DNA of 64,000 bases, from positions 62,241-126,240 of the forward strand of contig NZ_VDLV01000011.1 in assembly GCF_013608025.1 (NCBI RefSeq), written 5' to 3'. Made by a program: the position numbers and the translations under genes. This document shows, in pieces, positions 12,858 through 25,268 of this stretch. The stretch is from Pseudomonas brassicacearum subsp. neoaurantiaca (GTDB lineage Bacteria > Pseudomonadota > Gammaproteobacteria > Pseudomonadales > Pseudomonadaceae). Each line of letters starts with the position of its first letter. Position 1 is the stretch's first letter. Under the pieces are notes generated by a model. The model worked only from the letters and a program-made list of their open reading frames with translations. It did not search any database and was not told the origin of the DNA.

Positions 12858-13296
12858 AAACGTTTGACGAGCCAAAAAACCGAAGGCATGATGGCCTCGC
12901 TCCCGCTAATCAGGGGCCCTGGCAAGGGCCTTCGGGTCGATGCTTGCAAACATCCTGCGAGCCGATTCGTGTCTGTACCGCCCACAAGGTGTGTTTGACG
13001 AGGTTGCGACTGGAACGAAGTTGTCCCGAGGGACGGAAGCGTAACTAGGTAACCCGGCATCACTCTGAGTTCGTATAAAGGCCCACGACGCCCGAATGCG
13101 CCCGCAGTTCGCCCCTACCTGCTCACTTTCCCCTCGAGCCCATCGTTCATCCCGTCGCCACCCCGCCTTGACCGACTTGTATGCCAGCCCCCTGGTCAGC
13201 GAGCAGCCCTTCACACCCATGACGGGTGCGATTGGCAAGCTGGAATCTTCCAGCCCAGAACGACCATCCATACAAGACGCGACGAGGTTTATTTCC

Positions 13297-14622
13297 ATGG
13301 CACTGACACGCGAACAGCAAATTGCAGCCCTTGAAAAAGACTGGGCTGAGAACCCGCGCTGGAAAGGCGTGAAGCGCAATTATTCCGCTGCTGACGTCGT
13401 CCGTCTGCGTGGCTCGGTTCAACCTGAGCACACCTTCGCGAAGATGGGCGCCGAGAAGCTGTGGAACCTGGTAACCCAGGGCGCCAAGCCAGCCTTCCGT
13501 CCCGAGAAAGATTTCGTCAACTGCATGGGCGCCTTGACCGGCGGCCAGGCTGTGCAGCAGGTCAAGGCCGGCATCCAGGCCATTTACCTGTCGGGCTGGC
13601 AAGTGGCTGCGGACAACAACTCCGCCGAGTCCATGTACCCTGACCAGTCGCTGTACCCGGTGGATTCGGTTCCAACCGTGGTCAAGCGCATCAACAACTC
13701 GTTCCGCCGTGCCGACCAGATCCAGTGGAAAGCCGGCAAGAACCCGGGCGACGAAGGCTACATTGACTACTTCGCGCCAATCGTGGCTGACGCCGAAGCC
13801 GGTTTCGGCGGCGTGCTGAACGCCTACGAGCTGATGAAGAGCATGATCGAGGCAGGCGCCGCTGGTGTTCACTTCGAAGACCAACTGGCCTCGGTCAAGA
13901 AATGCGGCCACATGGGCGGCAAGGTACTGGTTCCGACCCAAGAAGCCGTGCAGAAGCTGACCGCTGCCCGCCTGGCCGCCGACGTTGCCGGCGTACCGAC
14001 CATCATCCTGGCCCGTACCGACGCCAACGCCGCTGATCTGCTGACCTCCGACTGCGATCCGTACGACCAGCCGTTCGTGACTGGCACTCGTACCCCGGAA
14101 GGCTTCTACAAGGTGCGCGCCGGCCTCGACCAGGCCATCGCCCGTGGCCTGGCCTACGCCCCGTACGCCGACCTGATCTGGTGCGAAACCGCCAAGCCGG
14201 ACCTGGACGAAGCCCGTCGTTTCGCTGAAGCGATCAAGAAGGAATACCCGGACCAACTGCTGTCGTACAACTGCTCGCCTTCCTTCAACTGGAAGAAGAA
14301 CCTGGACGACGCGACCATCGCCAAGTTCCAGCGTGAGCTGTCCGCCATGGGCTACAAGCACCAGTTCATCACCCTGGCCGGCATCCACAACATGTGGCAC
14401 AGCATGTTCAACCTGGCGCACGACTACGCCCGCAACGACATGACTGCCTACGTGAAACTGCAAGAGCAGGAGTTCGCTGACGCCGCCAAGGGTTACACCT
14501 TCGTGGCTCACCAGCAGGAAGTGGGCACCGGCTACTTCGACGACATGACCACCGTGATCCAGGGCGGCGCGTCGTCCGTGACCGCGCTGACCGGTTCGAC
14601 CGAAGAAGAGCAGTTTCACTGA
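13297..14622 (+). CDS. aceA: Isocitrate lyase
   Basis: First enzyme of the glyoxylate shunt, splitting isocitrate into glyoxylate and succinate. The catalytic cysteine is Cys203 in the signature KKCGHMGGK. Other family stretches are [16 protein letters not shown] and [12 protein letters not shown]. The 441-residue length matches the E. coli-like subfamily. The start [16 protein letters not shown] has GACGAGG upstream; in-frame codons extend to 13096 but have no family similarity, so a long leader of up to 400 bases is likely. A strong terminator follows. Confidence 0.97.
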   Translation: MALTREQQIAALEKDWAENPRWKGVKRNYSAADVVRLRGSVQPEHTFAKMGAEKLWNLVTQGAKPAFRPEKDFVNCMGALTGGQAVQQVKAGIQAIYLSGWQVAADNNSAESMYPDQSLYPVDSVPTVVKRINNSFRRADQIQWKAGKNPGDEGYIDYFAPIVADAEAGFGGVLNAYELMKSMIEAGAAGVHFEDQLASVKKCGHMGGKVLVPTQEAVQKLTAARLAADVAGVPTIILARTDANAADLLTSDCDPYDQPFVTGTRTPEGFYKVRAGLDQAIARGLAYAPYADLIWCETAKPDLDEARRFAEAIKKEYPDQLLSYNCSPSFNWKKNLDDATIAKFQRELSAMGYKHQFITLAGIHNMWHSMFNLAHDYARNDMTAYVKLQEQEFADAAKGYTFVAHQQEVGTGYFDDMTTVIQGGASSVTALTGSTEEEQFH

Positions 14623-14682
14623 TCCACAAAGCAAACGGCCCTTGCGGACCGAATAAAAACTAACCGCAAAGCCGACGATCTG

Positions 14683-14712
14683 AAGCCCCGACTGGTTCGG
14701 GGCTTTTTTTTG
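14683..14712 (+). terminator. Rho-independent terminator of aceA
   Basis: Stem AAGCCCCGA / TCGGGGCTT with a five-base loop, followed by eight T. Confidence 0.9.
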
Positions 14713-14944
14713 CCTATGCTTTAGCAGCAATGCCGTCACATGAAATGATTCTGTCACAGAGATTCAGGCAAGCCTTAAGGAAGCGCTCCCACAGGAATCC
14801 GTGAACCGATAAAAAATTGATCGAACGCAATATCAGGCAGTCTGAAAAAGAGTAAAACGGCCGGCGCTGACAATTGCAGTCTCCGCCATATAAGACAAGT
14901 TCTCAGTTGTCACATCGAGCACACACGGCGACCCACGGCCAAAC

Positions 14945-14963
14945 AATAATAATTATCATTTGA
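14945..14963. promoter_or_regulatory. Fur-box-like sequence upstream of nuoA
   Basis: AATAATAATTATCATTTGA matches the 19-base Fur consensus GATAATGATWATCATTATC at 14 of 19 positions, including the core ATAAT-N-ATTATCATT. It lies in the 590-base gap between aceA and nuoA, about 250 bases before nuoA. Apart from the aceA terminator and a small GC hairpin at 15021-15036 I see nothing else in this gap. Confidence 0.4.
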
Positions 14964-15212
14964 AAGGCGCTTTCATTGTTACATTCGAAACGAAATTCTT
15001 TTGAGGAATCAACAGCCAATCCCCGCCCGGCCGGGGCCGGAAGGTCATGGAGGCACGCTATGTCCTTATTCCAATAAATAATTTCGCTATAGGAATTTTA
15101 CTTGCCCGGTGTTTAGCCATAAAATCACCGCGATTGATTGCTGCGACATATCGTCACTGCGTTATTTCTTTTCAAGCTCAGAGACCATTGCTCTCTGTTA
15201 AGGATTTCCAGC

Positions 15213-15626
15213 ATGCCCGAAGCGACAGGACTCATGGCCCACAACTGGGGCTTTGCCATTTTCCTTCTGGGTGTCGTCGGCCTGTGTGCCTTCATGCTCG
15301 GTGTATCGAGCCTGCTCGGGTCAAAAGCCTGGGGCCGCAGCAAGAATGAACCGTTCGAGTCCGGCATGCTGCCTACCGGTGGCGCCCGCTTGCGGCTCTC
15401 AGCCAAATTCTATCTGGTCGCGATGCTCTTCGTGATCTTCGATATCGAAGCCCTCTTTCTCTTTGCCTGGTCTGTGTCCGTCCGCGAAAGCGGCTGGACC
15501 GGATTTGTCGAAGCTCTCGTTTTCATAGCAATTCTGTTGGCAGGTCTTGTCTACCTTTACCGGGTGGGGGCTCTTGATTGGGCTCCGGAAGCTCGGCGCA
15601 AGCGGCAAGCGAAGCTGAAACAATGA
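15213..15626 (+). CDS. nuoA: NADH-quinone oxidoreductase subunit A
   Basis: Small membrane subunit of complex I at the junction with the peripheral arm. The 137 residues contain three predicted membrane helices (about 14-36, 70-90 and 98-120). The family motif FESGM, with the conserved Cys position replaced by Ser (NEPFESGM), and [11 protein letters not shown] are present. The start [13 protein letters not shown] is family-like, with AAGGA upstream. It is the first gene of a 13-gene operon; the leader before it is long. Confidence 0.95.
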   Translation: MPEATGLMAHNWGFAIFLLGVVGLCAFMLGVSSLLGSKAWGRSKNEPFESGMLPTGGARLRLSAKFYLVAMLFVIFDIEALFLFAWSVSVRESGWTGFVEALVFIAILLAGLVYLYRVGALDWAPEARRKRQAKLKQ

Positions 15627-15636
15627 GGCTTTGGCA

Positions 15637-16311
15637 ATGCAATACAATCTCACCCGGATCGACCCCGATGCTCCTAACGAGCAGTATCCGATCGGCAAGC
15701 GGGAAACCGTCGCCGATCCGTTAGAAGATCAAGTCCACAAAAATATCTTCATGGGCAAGCTCGAAGACGTGCTGAACAGCACGGTCAACTGGGGTCGCAA
15801 GAACTCCCTGTGGCCGTACAACTTCGGCCTTTCGTGCTGCTACGTGGAAATGACCACCGCCTTCACGGCGCCCCACGACATCGCGCGCTTTGGCGCCGAG
15901 GTTATCCGGGCATCGCCGCGCCAGGCGGATTTCATGGTTATCGCCGGTACCTGCTTCATCAAGATGGCGCCGATCATCCAGCGTCTCTATGAGCAGATGC
16001 TCGAACCCAAGTGGGTTATCTCCATGGGTTCGTGCGCCAACTCCGGTGGCATGTACGACATCTATTCCGTTGTTCAAGGGGTGGACAAGTTCCTGCCCGT
16101 GGATGTCTACGTGCCTGGCTGCCCTCCTCGCCCGGAAGCGTTCCTGCAAGGCTTGATGTTGCTGCAGGAATCGATTGGCCAGGAGCGTCGCCCTCTGTCC
16201 TGGGTCGTTGGTGATCAAGGCGTCTATCGCGCCGAGATGCCGTCGCAAAAGGAACAGCGCCGCGAACAGCGTATCGCAGTCACCAACCTGCGCAGCCCCG
16301 ACGAAGTCTGA
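15637..16311 (+). CDS. nuoB: NADH-quinone oxidoreductase subunit B
   Basis: Holds the N2 [4Fe-4S] cluster, the last electron carrier before quinone. The adjacent cysteine pair is visible in GLSCCYVEM, with the further ligands in [10 protein letters not shown] and GCPPRPEAF. The start at 15637 ([13 protein letters not shown]) is family-like with GAGG eight bases upstream; an in-frame TTG two codons earlier is less likely. 224 residues, cytoplasmic side of the inner membrane. Confidence 0.96.
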   Translation: MQYNLTRIDPDAPNEQYPIGKRETVADPLEDQVHKNIFMGKLEDVLNSTVNWGRKNSLWPYNFGLSCCYVEMTTAFTAPHDIARFGAEVIRASPRQADFMVIAGTCFIKMAPIIQRLYEQMLEPKWVISMGSCANSGGMYDIYSVVQGVDKFLPVDVYVPGCPPRPEAFLQGLMLLQESIGQERRPLSWVVGDQGVYRAEMPSQKEQRREQRIAVTNLRSPDEV

Positions 16312-16378
16312 TCCAAGCTCTGTTCTGAACAAGAAACGAGAACCTGGCTTCATTCTTTACGTTGACCGAAAGCGATAA

Positions 16379-18169
<1,791 letters not shown>

Positions 18170-18171
18170 GC

Positions 18172-18669
18172 ATGAACAGCACGCTTATCCAGACAGACCG
18201 TTTCGCCCTGAGCGAAACCGAGCGCTCGGCCATCGAGCACGAGCTGCATCACTACGAAGACCCGCGCGCGGCGTCGATCGAAGCCCTGAAGATCGTCCAG
18301 AAGGAACGTGGCTGGGTGCCAGACGGCGCGCTCTACGCCATCGGCGAGATCCTCGGCATCCCGGCCAGCGACGTCGAAGGCGTCGCTACCTTCTACAGCC
18401 AGATTTTCCGCCAGCCAGTCGGTCGCCACATCATTCGCGTTTGCGACAGCATGGTGTGCTATATCGGCGGCCACGAATCGGTGGTCGGCGAGCTCCAGAG
18501 CAAGCTGGGCATCGGCCTGGGCCAGACCACCGCCGACGGCCGCTTCACGCTGCTGCCGGTGTGCTGCCTGGGCAACTGCGACAAGGCACCGGCGCTGATG
18601 ATCGACGACGACACCTTTGGTGACGTCAAGCCGGATGGCGTCGCCAAACTGCTGGAGGGCTACGTATGA
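18172..18669 (+). CDS. nuoE: NADH-quinone oxidoreductase subunit E
   Basis: Carries the [2Fe-2S] cluster N1a next to the NADH site. The four ligands are visible as C-x4-C in [12 protein letters not shown] and C-x3-C in [10 protein letters not shown]. 165 residues with the helical N-terminal domain typical of the family. Its stop overlaps the nuoF start (ATGA). Confidence 0.96.
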   Translation: MNSTLIQTDRFALSETERSAIEHELHHYEDPRAASIEALKIVQKERGWVPDGALYAIGEILGIPASDVEGVATFYSQIFRQPVGRHIIRVCDSMVCYIGGHESVVGELQSKLGIGLGQTTADGRFTLLPVCCLGNCDKAPALMIDDDTFGDVKPDGVAKLLEGYV

Positions 18670-20024
18670 CCCTGACTTCCTTTGGGCCCGCCAACCGCAT
18701 CCAGCGTTCGGCCGAAACCCATCCCCTGACCTGGCGCCTGCGTGACGACGGCGAGGCAGTCTGGCTGGACGAATACCAGGCCAAGAACGGCTATGCCGCC
18801 GCGCGCAAGGCATTCGCCGACATGGCCGCCGACGATATCGTCCAGACCGTGAAGGACGCCGGCCTCAAGGGCCGTGGCGGTGCGGGCTTCCCCACCGGCG
18901 TGAAGTGGGGCCTGATGCCCAAGGACGAGTCCATCGACATCCGCTACCTGCTGTGCAACGCGGACGAGATGGAACCCAACACCTGGAAGGACCGCATGCT
19001 GATGGAGCAACTGCCCCATCTGCTGATCGAAGGCATGCTGATCAGCGCCCGTGCGCTGAAGACCTACCGTGGCTACATCTTCCTGCGCGGCGAATACACC
19101 ACCGCCGCCAAGCACCTGAACCGTGCCGTGGAAGAAGCCAAGGCCGCGGGCCTGTTGGGCAAGAACATCCTGGGCAGCGGTTTCGATTTCGAGCTGTTCG
19201 TCCACACCGGCGCCGGGCGTTATATCTGCGGTGAAGAAACCGCGCTGATCAACTCCCTGGAAGGCCGCCGCGCCAACCCACGCTCCAAGCCGCCCTTCCC
19301 TGCCGCCGTGGGCGTGTGGGGCAAGCCGACGTGCGTGAACAACGTCGAGACCCTGTGCAACGTGCCGGCGATCATCGCCGACGGCGTGGACTGGTACAAA
19401 TCCCTGGCCCGTGACGGCAGCGAAGACATGGGCACCAAGCTCATGGGCTTCTCCGGCAAGGTCAAGAACCCTGGACTGTGGGAACTGCCGTTCGGCGTCA
19501 CCGCGCGCGAGCTGTTCGAGGACTACGCCGGCGGCATGCGCGACGGCTACAAGCTCAAGTGCTGGCAGCCTGGCGGCGCCGGTACCGGTTTCCTGTTGCC
19601 GGAACACCTGGACGCACAAATGTACGCCGGCGGCATCGCCAAGGTGGGCACCCGGATGGGTACCGGCCTGGCAATGGCGGTGGACGACAGCGTCAACATG
19701 GTCTCGCTGTTGCGCAACATGGAACAGTTTTTCTCGCGCGAATCCTGCGGTTTCTGCACCCCTTGCCGCGATGGCCTGCCCTGGAGCGTCAAGCTCCTGA
19801 TGGCCATCGAGAAAGGCCAAGGCCAACCCGGCGACATCGAGACCCTGTTGGGCCTGGTGGGTTTCCTCGGCCCAGGCAAGACCTTCTGTGCTCACGCACC
19901 GGGTGCCGTGGAGCCGTTGGGCAGCGCGATCAAATACTTCCGCCCTGAATTCGAGGCCGGCATCGCGCCAACCCGCGCGGGCGATCTCAATCAGGTGGTC
20001 ACGCCGACCATGGTCGGCGCGTAA
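18666..20024 (+). CDS. nuoF: NADH-quinone oxidoreductase subunit F
   Basis: Binds NADH and FMN and carries cluster N3. The glycine-rich [13 protein letters not shown] binds NADH/FMN, and the cluster motif [12 protein letters not shown] (C-x2-C-x2-C) is near the C-terminus. 452 residues. It is separated from nuoG by 142 bases that contain a strong hairpin, the only sizeable gap inside the operon. Confidence 0.97.
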   Translation: MTLTSFGPANRIQRSAETHPLTWRLRDDGEAVWLDEYQAKNGYAAARKAFADMAADDIVQTVKDAGLKGRGGAGFPTGVKWGLMPKDESIDIRYLLCNADEMEPNTWKDRMLMEQLPHLLIEGMLISARALKTYRGYIFLRGEYTTAAKHLNRAVEEAKAAGLLGKNILGSGFDFELFVHTGAGRYICGEETALINSLEGRRANPRSKPPFPAAVGVWGKPTCVNNVETLCNVPAIIADGVDWYKSLARDGSEDMGTKLMGFSGKVKNPGLWELPFGVTARELFEDYAGGMRDGYKLKCWQPGGAGTGFLLPEHLDAQMYAGGIAKVGTRMGTGLAMAVDDSVNMVSLLRNMEQFFSRESCGFCTPCRDGLPWSVKLLMAIEKGQGQPGDIETLLGLVGFLGPGKTFCAHAPGAVEPLGSAIKYFRPEFEAGIAPTRAGDLNQVVTPTMVGA

Positions 20025-20035
20025 CGACGCTTAAC

Positions 20036-20064
20036 AAGGCGAAGGGTCCGTGCCCTTCGCCTTT
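20036..20064 (+). terminator. Hairpin inside the nuo operon, between nuoF and nuoG
   Basis: Stem AAGGCGAAGGG / CCCTTCGCCTT with a small loop and only a short T run (TTTCGTTCG). It looks like a partial terminator or an mRNA processing/stability element rather than an operon end, since nuoG-N must also be expressed. Confidence 0.55.
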
Positions 20065-20166
20065 CGTTCGATGACGCCTTTTCACCGAGGCTGTTTGGAT
20101 TCGGACGAATGACAAGATTCCATTAGCCACGCCCGCTGACACCGGGCCAACGAAGAACTTTGAACC

Positions 20167-22881
20167 ATGGCCACTATCCACGTAGACGGCAAAGAGCTCG
20201 AAGTCGATGGCGCAGACAACCTGTTACAGGCATGTCTGTCGCTGGGCCTCGACATTCCTTATTTCTGCTGGCACCCCGCCCTTGGCAGCGTTGGCGCCTG
20301 TCGCCAATGCGCAGTCAAGCAGTACACCGACGAGAACGACAAGCGTGGTCGGATCGTCATGTCCTGCATGACCCCCGCCACCGACGGCAGCTGGATCTCC
20401 ATCGACGACGAAGAAGCGAAAGTGTTTCGCGCCAGCGTCGTCGAATGGCTGATGACCAACCACCCTCACGACTGCCCGGTCTGTGAGGAAGGCGGCCATT
20501 GCCACCTGCAAGACATGACCGTGATGACCGGCCACAACGAGCGCCGTTATCGCTTCACCAAGCGTACCCACCAGAACCAGGACCTCGGCCCGTTCATTTC
20601 CCACGAGATGAACCGCTGCATCGCCTGCTACCGTTGCGTGCGTTTCTACAAGGACTACGCCGGCGGCACCGACCTGGGCGTGTTCGGTGCCCACGACAAC
20701 GTGTACTTCGGTCGCGTTGAAGACGGCACCCTGGAAAGCGAGTTCTCCGGCAACCTCACCGAGGTCTGCCCGACCGGTGTGTTCACCGACAAGACCCACT
20801 CCGAGCGTTACAACCGCAAGTGGGACATGCAGTTCGCACCGAGCATTTGCCACGGCTGCTCCAGCGGTTGCAACATCAGCCCGGGCGAGCGCTACGGCGA
20901 ACTGCGTCGCATCGAAAACCGCTACAACGGTTCGGTGAACCAGTACTTCCTGTGCGACCGTGGCCGTTTCGGCTATGGCTACGTCAACCGCAAGGATCGT
21001 CCGCGCCAGCCGCTGCTGGCCGATGGCGCCAAGCTGAGCCTGGACGAAGCCCTGGACAAGGCCGCCGAACTGCTGCGCGGTCGCAACATCGTCGGCATCG
21101 GCTCGCCTCGCGCCAGCCTGGAAAGCAACTACGCCCTGCGTGAGCTGGTCGGCGCCGAGCACTTCTACAGTGGAATCGAGGCCGGCGAGCTGGAACGCAT
21201 CCGCCTGGTGCTGCAAGTGCTCAAGGACAGCCCGCTGCCCGTGCCGACGATGCGCGACATCGAAGACCACGACGCGGTATTCGTCCTTGGTGAAGACCTG
21301 ACCCAGACCGCCGCGCGCATGGCCCTGTCCCTGCGCCAATCGGTCAAGGGCAAGGCCGAGGACATGGCCGACGCCATGCGCGTCCAGCCGTGGCTCGACG
21401 CCGCCGTGAAGAACATCGGCCAGCACGCGCTGAACCCGCTGTTCATCGCCAGCCTCGCTGAAACCAAGCTCGACGACGTGGCCGAAGAATGCGTCCACGC
21501 CGCCCCGGACGACCTGGCGCGCATCGGTTTTGCCGTGGCCCACGCCCTGGACGCCAGCGCGCCGGCCGTCGACGGCCTGGACAGTGAAGCCGCCGCCCTC
21601 GCCCAGCGCATCGCCGATGCCCTGCTGGCCGCCAAGCGTCCTTTGATCATTGCCGGCACCTCCCTGGGTTCCAAGGCGCTGATCGAAGCCGCCGCCAACA
21701 TTGCCAAGGCTCTGAAGCTGCGCGAGAAGAACGGTTCCATCAGCCTGGTCGTGCCAGAAGCCAACAGCCTCGGCCTGGCCATGCTCGGTGGCGAATCGGT
21801 CGATGCAGCCCTGCAAGCCGTGATCGACGGCAACGCCGACGCCATCGTGGTGCTGGAGAACGATCTGTTCACCCGCACTGACAAGGCCAAGGTCGATGCC
21901 GCGCTGAACGCTGCCAAAGTCGTGATCGTCGCCGACCATCAGAAAACCGCCACCACCGACCGCGCCCACCTGGTGCTGCCGGCGGCGAGCTTCGCCGAAG
22001 GCGACGGTACGCTGGTCAGCCAGGAAGGCCGCGCTCAGCGCTTCTTCCAGGTTTTCGACCCGCAATACCTGGACGCCGGCATCCTGGTCCATGAAGGCTG
22101 GCGCTGGCTGCATGCCCTGCGCGCCACCCTGCTGAACCAGCCGATCGACTGGACGCAACTGGACCACGTCACCGCCGCCGTCGCTTCGAGCAGCCCGCAA
22201 CTGGCCCGCATCGTCGACGCCGCGCCGTCCGCCGCGTTCCGCATCAAGGGCCTGAAACTGGCGCGCGAACCGCTGCGCTACTCCGGTCGCACCGCGATGC
22301 GCGCCAATATCAGCGTGCACGAACCACGCACCTCCCAGGACAACGACACCGCGTTCTCGTTCTCCATGGAAGGTTACTCGGGCTCCGCCGAACCGCGCTC
22401 GCAAGTGCCGTTCGCCTGGTCGCCGGGCTGGAACTCGCCACAAGCCTGGAACAAGTTCCAGGACGAAGTCGGCGGTCACCTGCGTGCCGGTGATCCGGGC
22501 ACTCGCCTGATCGAAAGCCAGGGCGATGGCCTCGGCTGGTTCGCCAGCGTCCCACGCGCGTTCAACCCGGCACCGGGCACCTGGCAGGTCGTGCCGTTCC
22601 ATCATCTGTTCGGCAGCGAAGAGAACTCTTCCAAGGCCGAACCGGTGCAGGAACGCATCCCGGCCGCCTACGTGTCGCTGGCCAAGTCCGAAGCCGATCG
22701 CCTGGGCGTGAACGATGGGGCCCTGCTGAGCCTGAACGTTGCGGGCCAGACCTTGCGTCTGCCGCTGCGCATCAATGAAGAACTGGGCGCCGGCCTGGTG
22801 GCCCTGCCGGCTGGCCTGGCGGGTATTCCACCGGCGATTTTCGGCAAGACGGTCGACGGTCTGCAGGAGGCAGCGCAATGA
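20167..22881 (+). CDS. nuoG: NADH-quinone oxidoreductase subunit G
   Basis: Largest peripheral-arm subunit, relaying electrons through several Fe-S clusters. The [2Fe-2S] N1b ligands lie in [17 protein letters not shown]. The His-coordinated cluster region is [16 protein letters not shown], the N4/N5-type ligands are in [10 protein letters not shown], and [13 protein letters not shown] is the extra N7-type motif. The C-terminal molybdopterin-oxidoreductase-like fold is present. 904 residues, as usual in pseudomonads. Its stop overlaps nuoH (ATGA). Confidence 0.97.
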   Translation: MATIHVDGKELEVDGADNLLQACLSLGLDIPYFCWHPALGSVGACRQCAVKQYTDENDKRGRIVMSCMTPATDGSWISIDDEEAKVFRASVVEWLMTNHPHDCPVCEEGGHCHLQDMTVMTGHNERRYRFTKRTHQNQDLGPFISHEMNRCIACYRCVRFYKDYAGGTDLGVFGAHDNVYFGRVEDGTLESEFSGNLTEVCPTGVFTDKTHSERYNRKWDMQFAPSICHGCSSGCNISPGERYGELRRIENRYNGSVNQYFLCDRGRFGYGYVNRKDRPRQPLLADGAKLSLDEALDKAAELLRGRNIVGIGSPRASLESNYALRELVGAEHFYSGIEAGELERIRLVLQVLKDSPLPVPTMRDIEDHDAVFVLGEDLTQTAARMALSLRQSVKGKAEDMADAMRVQPWLDAAVKNIGQHALNPLFIASLAETKLDDVAEECVHAAPDDLARIGFAVAHALDASAPAVDGLDSEAAALAQRIADALLAAKRPLIIAGTSLGSKALIEAAANIAKALKLREKNGSISLVVPEANSLGLAMLGGESVDAALQAVIDGNADAIVVLENDLFTRTDKAKVDAALNAAKVVIVADHQKTATTDRAHLVLPAASFAEGDGTLVSQEGRAQRFFQVFDPQYLDAGILVHEGWRWLHALRATLLNQPIDWTQLDHVTAAVASSSPQLARIVDAAPSAAFRIKGLKLAREPLRYSGRTAMRANISVHEPRTSQDNDTAFSFSMEGYSGSAEPRSQVPFAWSPGWNSPQAWNKFQDEVGGHLRAGDPGTRLIESQGDGLGWFASVPRAFNPAPGTWQVVPFHHLFGSEENSSKAEPVQERIPAAYVSLAKSEADRLGVNDGALLSLNVAGQTLRLPLRINEELGAGLVALPAGLAGIPPAIFGKTVDGLQEAAQ

Positions 22882-23885
22882 GCTGGTTTACCCCTGAAGT
22901 GATCGCCGTGATCCTGACGGTCCTCAAGGCCATCGTGATCCTGCTGGCCGTGGTGGTCTGCGGCGCACTGCTGAGCTTCGTCGAACGTCGCCTGCTGGGC
23001 TGGTGGCAGGACCGCTACGGTCCGAACCGCGTCGGCCCGTTCGGCATGTTCCAGATCGCCGCCGACATGATCAAGATGTTCTTCAAGGAAGACTGGACGC
23101 CACCGTTTGCCGACAAGGTGATCTTCACCCTGGCACCGGTCGTGGCCATGAGTGCCTTGCTGATCGCCTTCGCGATCATCCCGATCACCCCGACCTGGGG
23201 CGTGGCGGACCTGAACATCGGCCTGCTGTTCTTCTTCGCGATGGCTGGCCTGTCGGTGTACGCGGTGTTGTTCGCCGGTTGGTCGAGCAACAACAAGTTC
23301 GCCCTCCTCGGCAGCCTGCGGGCCTCGGCCCAGACCGTGTCCTACGAAGTGTTCATGGGCCTGTCGCTGATGGGCATCGTGATCCAGGCCGGCTCGTTCA
23401 ACATGCGCGACATCGTCGAGTACCAGGCGCAGAACCTGTGGTTCATCATTCCGCAGTTCTTCGGCTTCTGTACTTTCTTCATCGCTGGCGTGGCCGTGAC
23501 GCACCGTCACCCCTTCGACCAGCCGGAAGCGGAACAGGAACTGGCCGACGGTTACCACATTGAATATGCCGGCATGAAATGGGGCATGTTCTTCGTCGGT
23601 GAATACATCGGCATCATCCTGATCTCGGCGCTGCTGGTAACGCTGTTCTTCGGTGGCTGGCACGGTCCGTTCGGCATCCTGCCGCAACTGTCCTTCGTCT
23701 GGTTCGCCCTGAAGACCGCGTTCTTCATCATGCTGTTCGTCCTGCTGCGCGCCTCGATCCCGCGCCCACGCTACGACCAGGTGATGGATTTCAGCTGGAA
23801 ATTCTGCCTGCCGCTGACCCTGATCAACATGCTGGTGACCGCTGCGATCGTTTTGATGAACGCGCCCGCGGCCGCGGTTCAGTGA
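22878..23885 (+). CDS. nuoH: NADH-quinone oxidoreductase subunit H
   Basis: Membrane subunit forming the quinone entry site at the base of the peripheral arm. 335 residues with about eight membrane helices. Conserved stretches are [17 protein letters not shown] and the acidic loop [19 protein letters not shown]. Translationally coupled to nuoG by ATGA. Confidence 0.97.
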   Translation: MSWFTPEVIAVILTVLKAIVILLAVVVCGALLSFVERRLLGWWQDRYGPNRVGPFGMFQIAADMIKMFFKEDWTPPFADKVIFTLAPVVAMSALLIAFAIIPITPTWGVADLNIGLLFFFAMAGLSVYAVLFAGWSSNNKFALLGSLRASAQTVSYEVFMGLSLMGIVIQAGSFNMRDIVEYQAQNLWFIIPQFFGFCTFFIAGVAVTHRHPFDQPEAEQELADGYHIEYAGMKWGMFFVGEYIGIILISALLVTLFFGGWHGPFGILPQLSFVWFALKTAFFIMLFVLLRASIPRPRYDQVMDFSWKFCLPLTLINMLVTAAIVLMNAPAAAVQ

Positions 23886-23896
23886 GGATTTGACCC

Positions 23897-24445
23897 ATGT
23901 TCAAATATATTGGCGACATCGTTAAGGGTACCGGTACCCAACTGCGAAGCCTGGTCATGATCTTCGGCCATGGCTTTCGCAAGCGCGACACTCTGCAATA
24001 CCCGGAAGAACCGGTCTACCTGGCACCGCGTTATCGCGGTCGTATCGTCCTGACCCGCGACCCCGACGGCGAAGAGCGCTGCGTGGCCTGCAACCTGTGC
24101 GCCGTGGCCTGCCCGGTGGGTTGCATCTCGCTGCAGAAAGCCGAGACCGAAGACGGTCGCTGGTACCCGGACTTCTTCCGCATTAACTTCTCGCGCTGCA
24201 TTTTCTGCGGCCTCTGCGAGGAAGCGTGCCCGACCACCGCGATCCAGCTCACGCCGGATTTCGAGATGGCCGAGTTCAAGCGTCAGGACCTGGTGTACGA
24301 GAAAGAAGACCTGCTGATTTCCGGTCCCGGTAAAAACCCTGATTACAACTTCTATCGTGTTGCAGGTATGGCCATTGCCGGTAAGCCGAAAGGCGCCGCG
24401 CAGAACGAAGCCGAACCGATCAACGTGAAGAGCTTGCTGCCTTAA
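23897..24445 (+). CDS. nuoI: NADH-quinone oxidoreductase subunit I
   Basis: Carries two [4Fe-4S] clusters (N6a, N6b) in ferredoxin-like motifs: [15 protein letters not shown] and [15 protein letters not shown]. 182 residues; the start [13 protein letters not shown] is family-like. Confidence 0.97.
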   Translation: MFKYIGDIVKGTGTQLRSLVMIFGHGFRKRDTLQYPEEPVYLAPRYRGRIVLTRDPDGEERCVACNLCAVACPVGCISLQKAETEDGRWYPDFFRINFSRCIFCGLCEEACPTTAIQLTPDFEMAEFKRQDLVYEKEDLLISGPGKNPDYNFYRVAGMAIAGKPKGAAQNEAEPINVKSLLP

Positions 24446-24454
24446 GGAAGAAAG

Positions 24455-24955
24455 ATGGAATTCGCTTTCTATTTCGCATCGGGTATCGCGGTGGTGTCCA
24501 CGCTTCGTGTGGTCACCAACACCAACCCCGTGCACGCCCTGCTCTACCTGATCATTTCGCTGATCGCCGTGGCCATGACCTTCTTTGCCCTCGGTGCGCC
24601 GTTCGCCGGTGCCCTGGAAGTGATCGCCTACGCCGGCGCCATCATGGTGCTGTTCGTCTTCGTGGTGATGATGCTCAACCTCGGTCCGGCGGCGGTCCAG
24701 CAGGAACGCTCGTGGCTCAAGCCTGGCATCTGGGCGGGACCGGTGATCCTGTCCGCCCTGCTGCTGGGTGAATTGCTGTATGTGCTGTTCGCCCATCAGA
24801 GCGGCCAGGCCATCGGCCACACCACCGTGGGCGCGAAAGCCGTGGGCATCAGCCTGTTCGGCCCGTACCTGCTGGTGGTCGAACTCGCCTCGATGCTGCT
24901 GCTTGCCGCAGTCGTCACGGCGTTCCATTTGGGCCGTAACGAGGCGAAGGAGTAA
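24455..24955 (+). CDS. nuoJ: NADH-quinone oxidoreductase subunit J
   Basis: Membrane subunit of about five helices, 166 residues. The conserved stretch [19 protein letters not shown] includes the pi-bulge helix that moves during catalysis. It starts nine bases after nuoI, with AAGGAAGAAAG as ribosome site. Confidence 0.95.
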
Positions 24956-24959
24956 TCAC

Positions 24960-25268
24960 ATGCCTGCTATCCCTCTCGAACATGGCCTGGCAGTTGCCGG
25001 CATCCTGTTCTGTCTCGGTCTGGTCGGCCTGATGGTCCGCCGCAACATTCTGTTCGTGCTGATGAGCCTGGAGGTCATGATGAATGCCTCCGCCCTGGCC
25101 TTCATCGTCGCGGGCGCTCGCTGGGCGCAACCGGATGGACAGATCATGTTCATCCTGGTGATCAGCCTGGCAGCCGCCGAGGCCAGTATTGGCCTGGCGA
25201 TCCTGTTGCAGCTGTATCGCCGCTTCCACACTCTCGATATTGACGCTGCCAGCGAGATGCGCGGATGA
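24960..25268 (+). CDS. nuoK: NADH-quinone oxidoreductase subunit K
   Basis: A 102-residue membrane subunit with three helices and the two conserved buried glutamates of the proton path (SLEVMMNA and [10 protein letters not shown]). Starts five bases after nuoJ and overlaps nuoL by ATGA. Confidence 0.96.

Noticed and set aside
14793..14815. Anr/Fnr-like site (TTGAT-N4-...) upstream of nuoA
   Set aside because: Only the first half-site matches; the second half (CGCAA) departs too far from ATCAA.
20224..22878. An 884-codon open frame antisense to nuoG
   Set aside because: Same reasoning: codon-bias shadow of a certain gene; no start context or recognisable domain.
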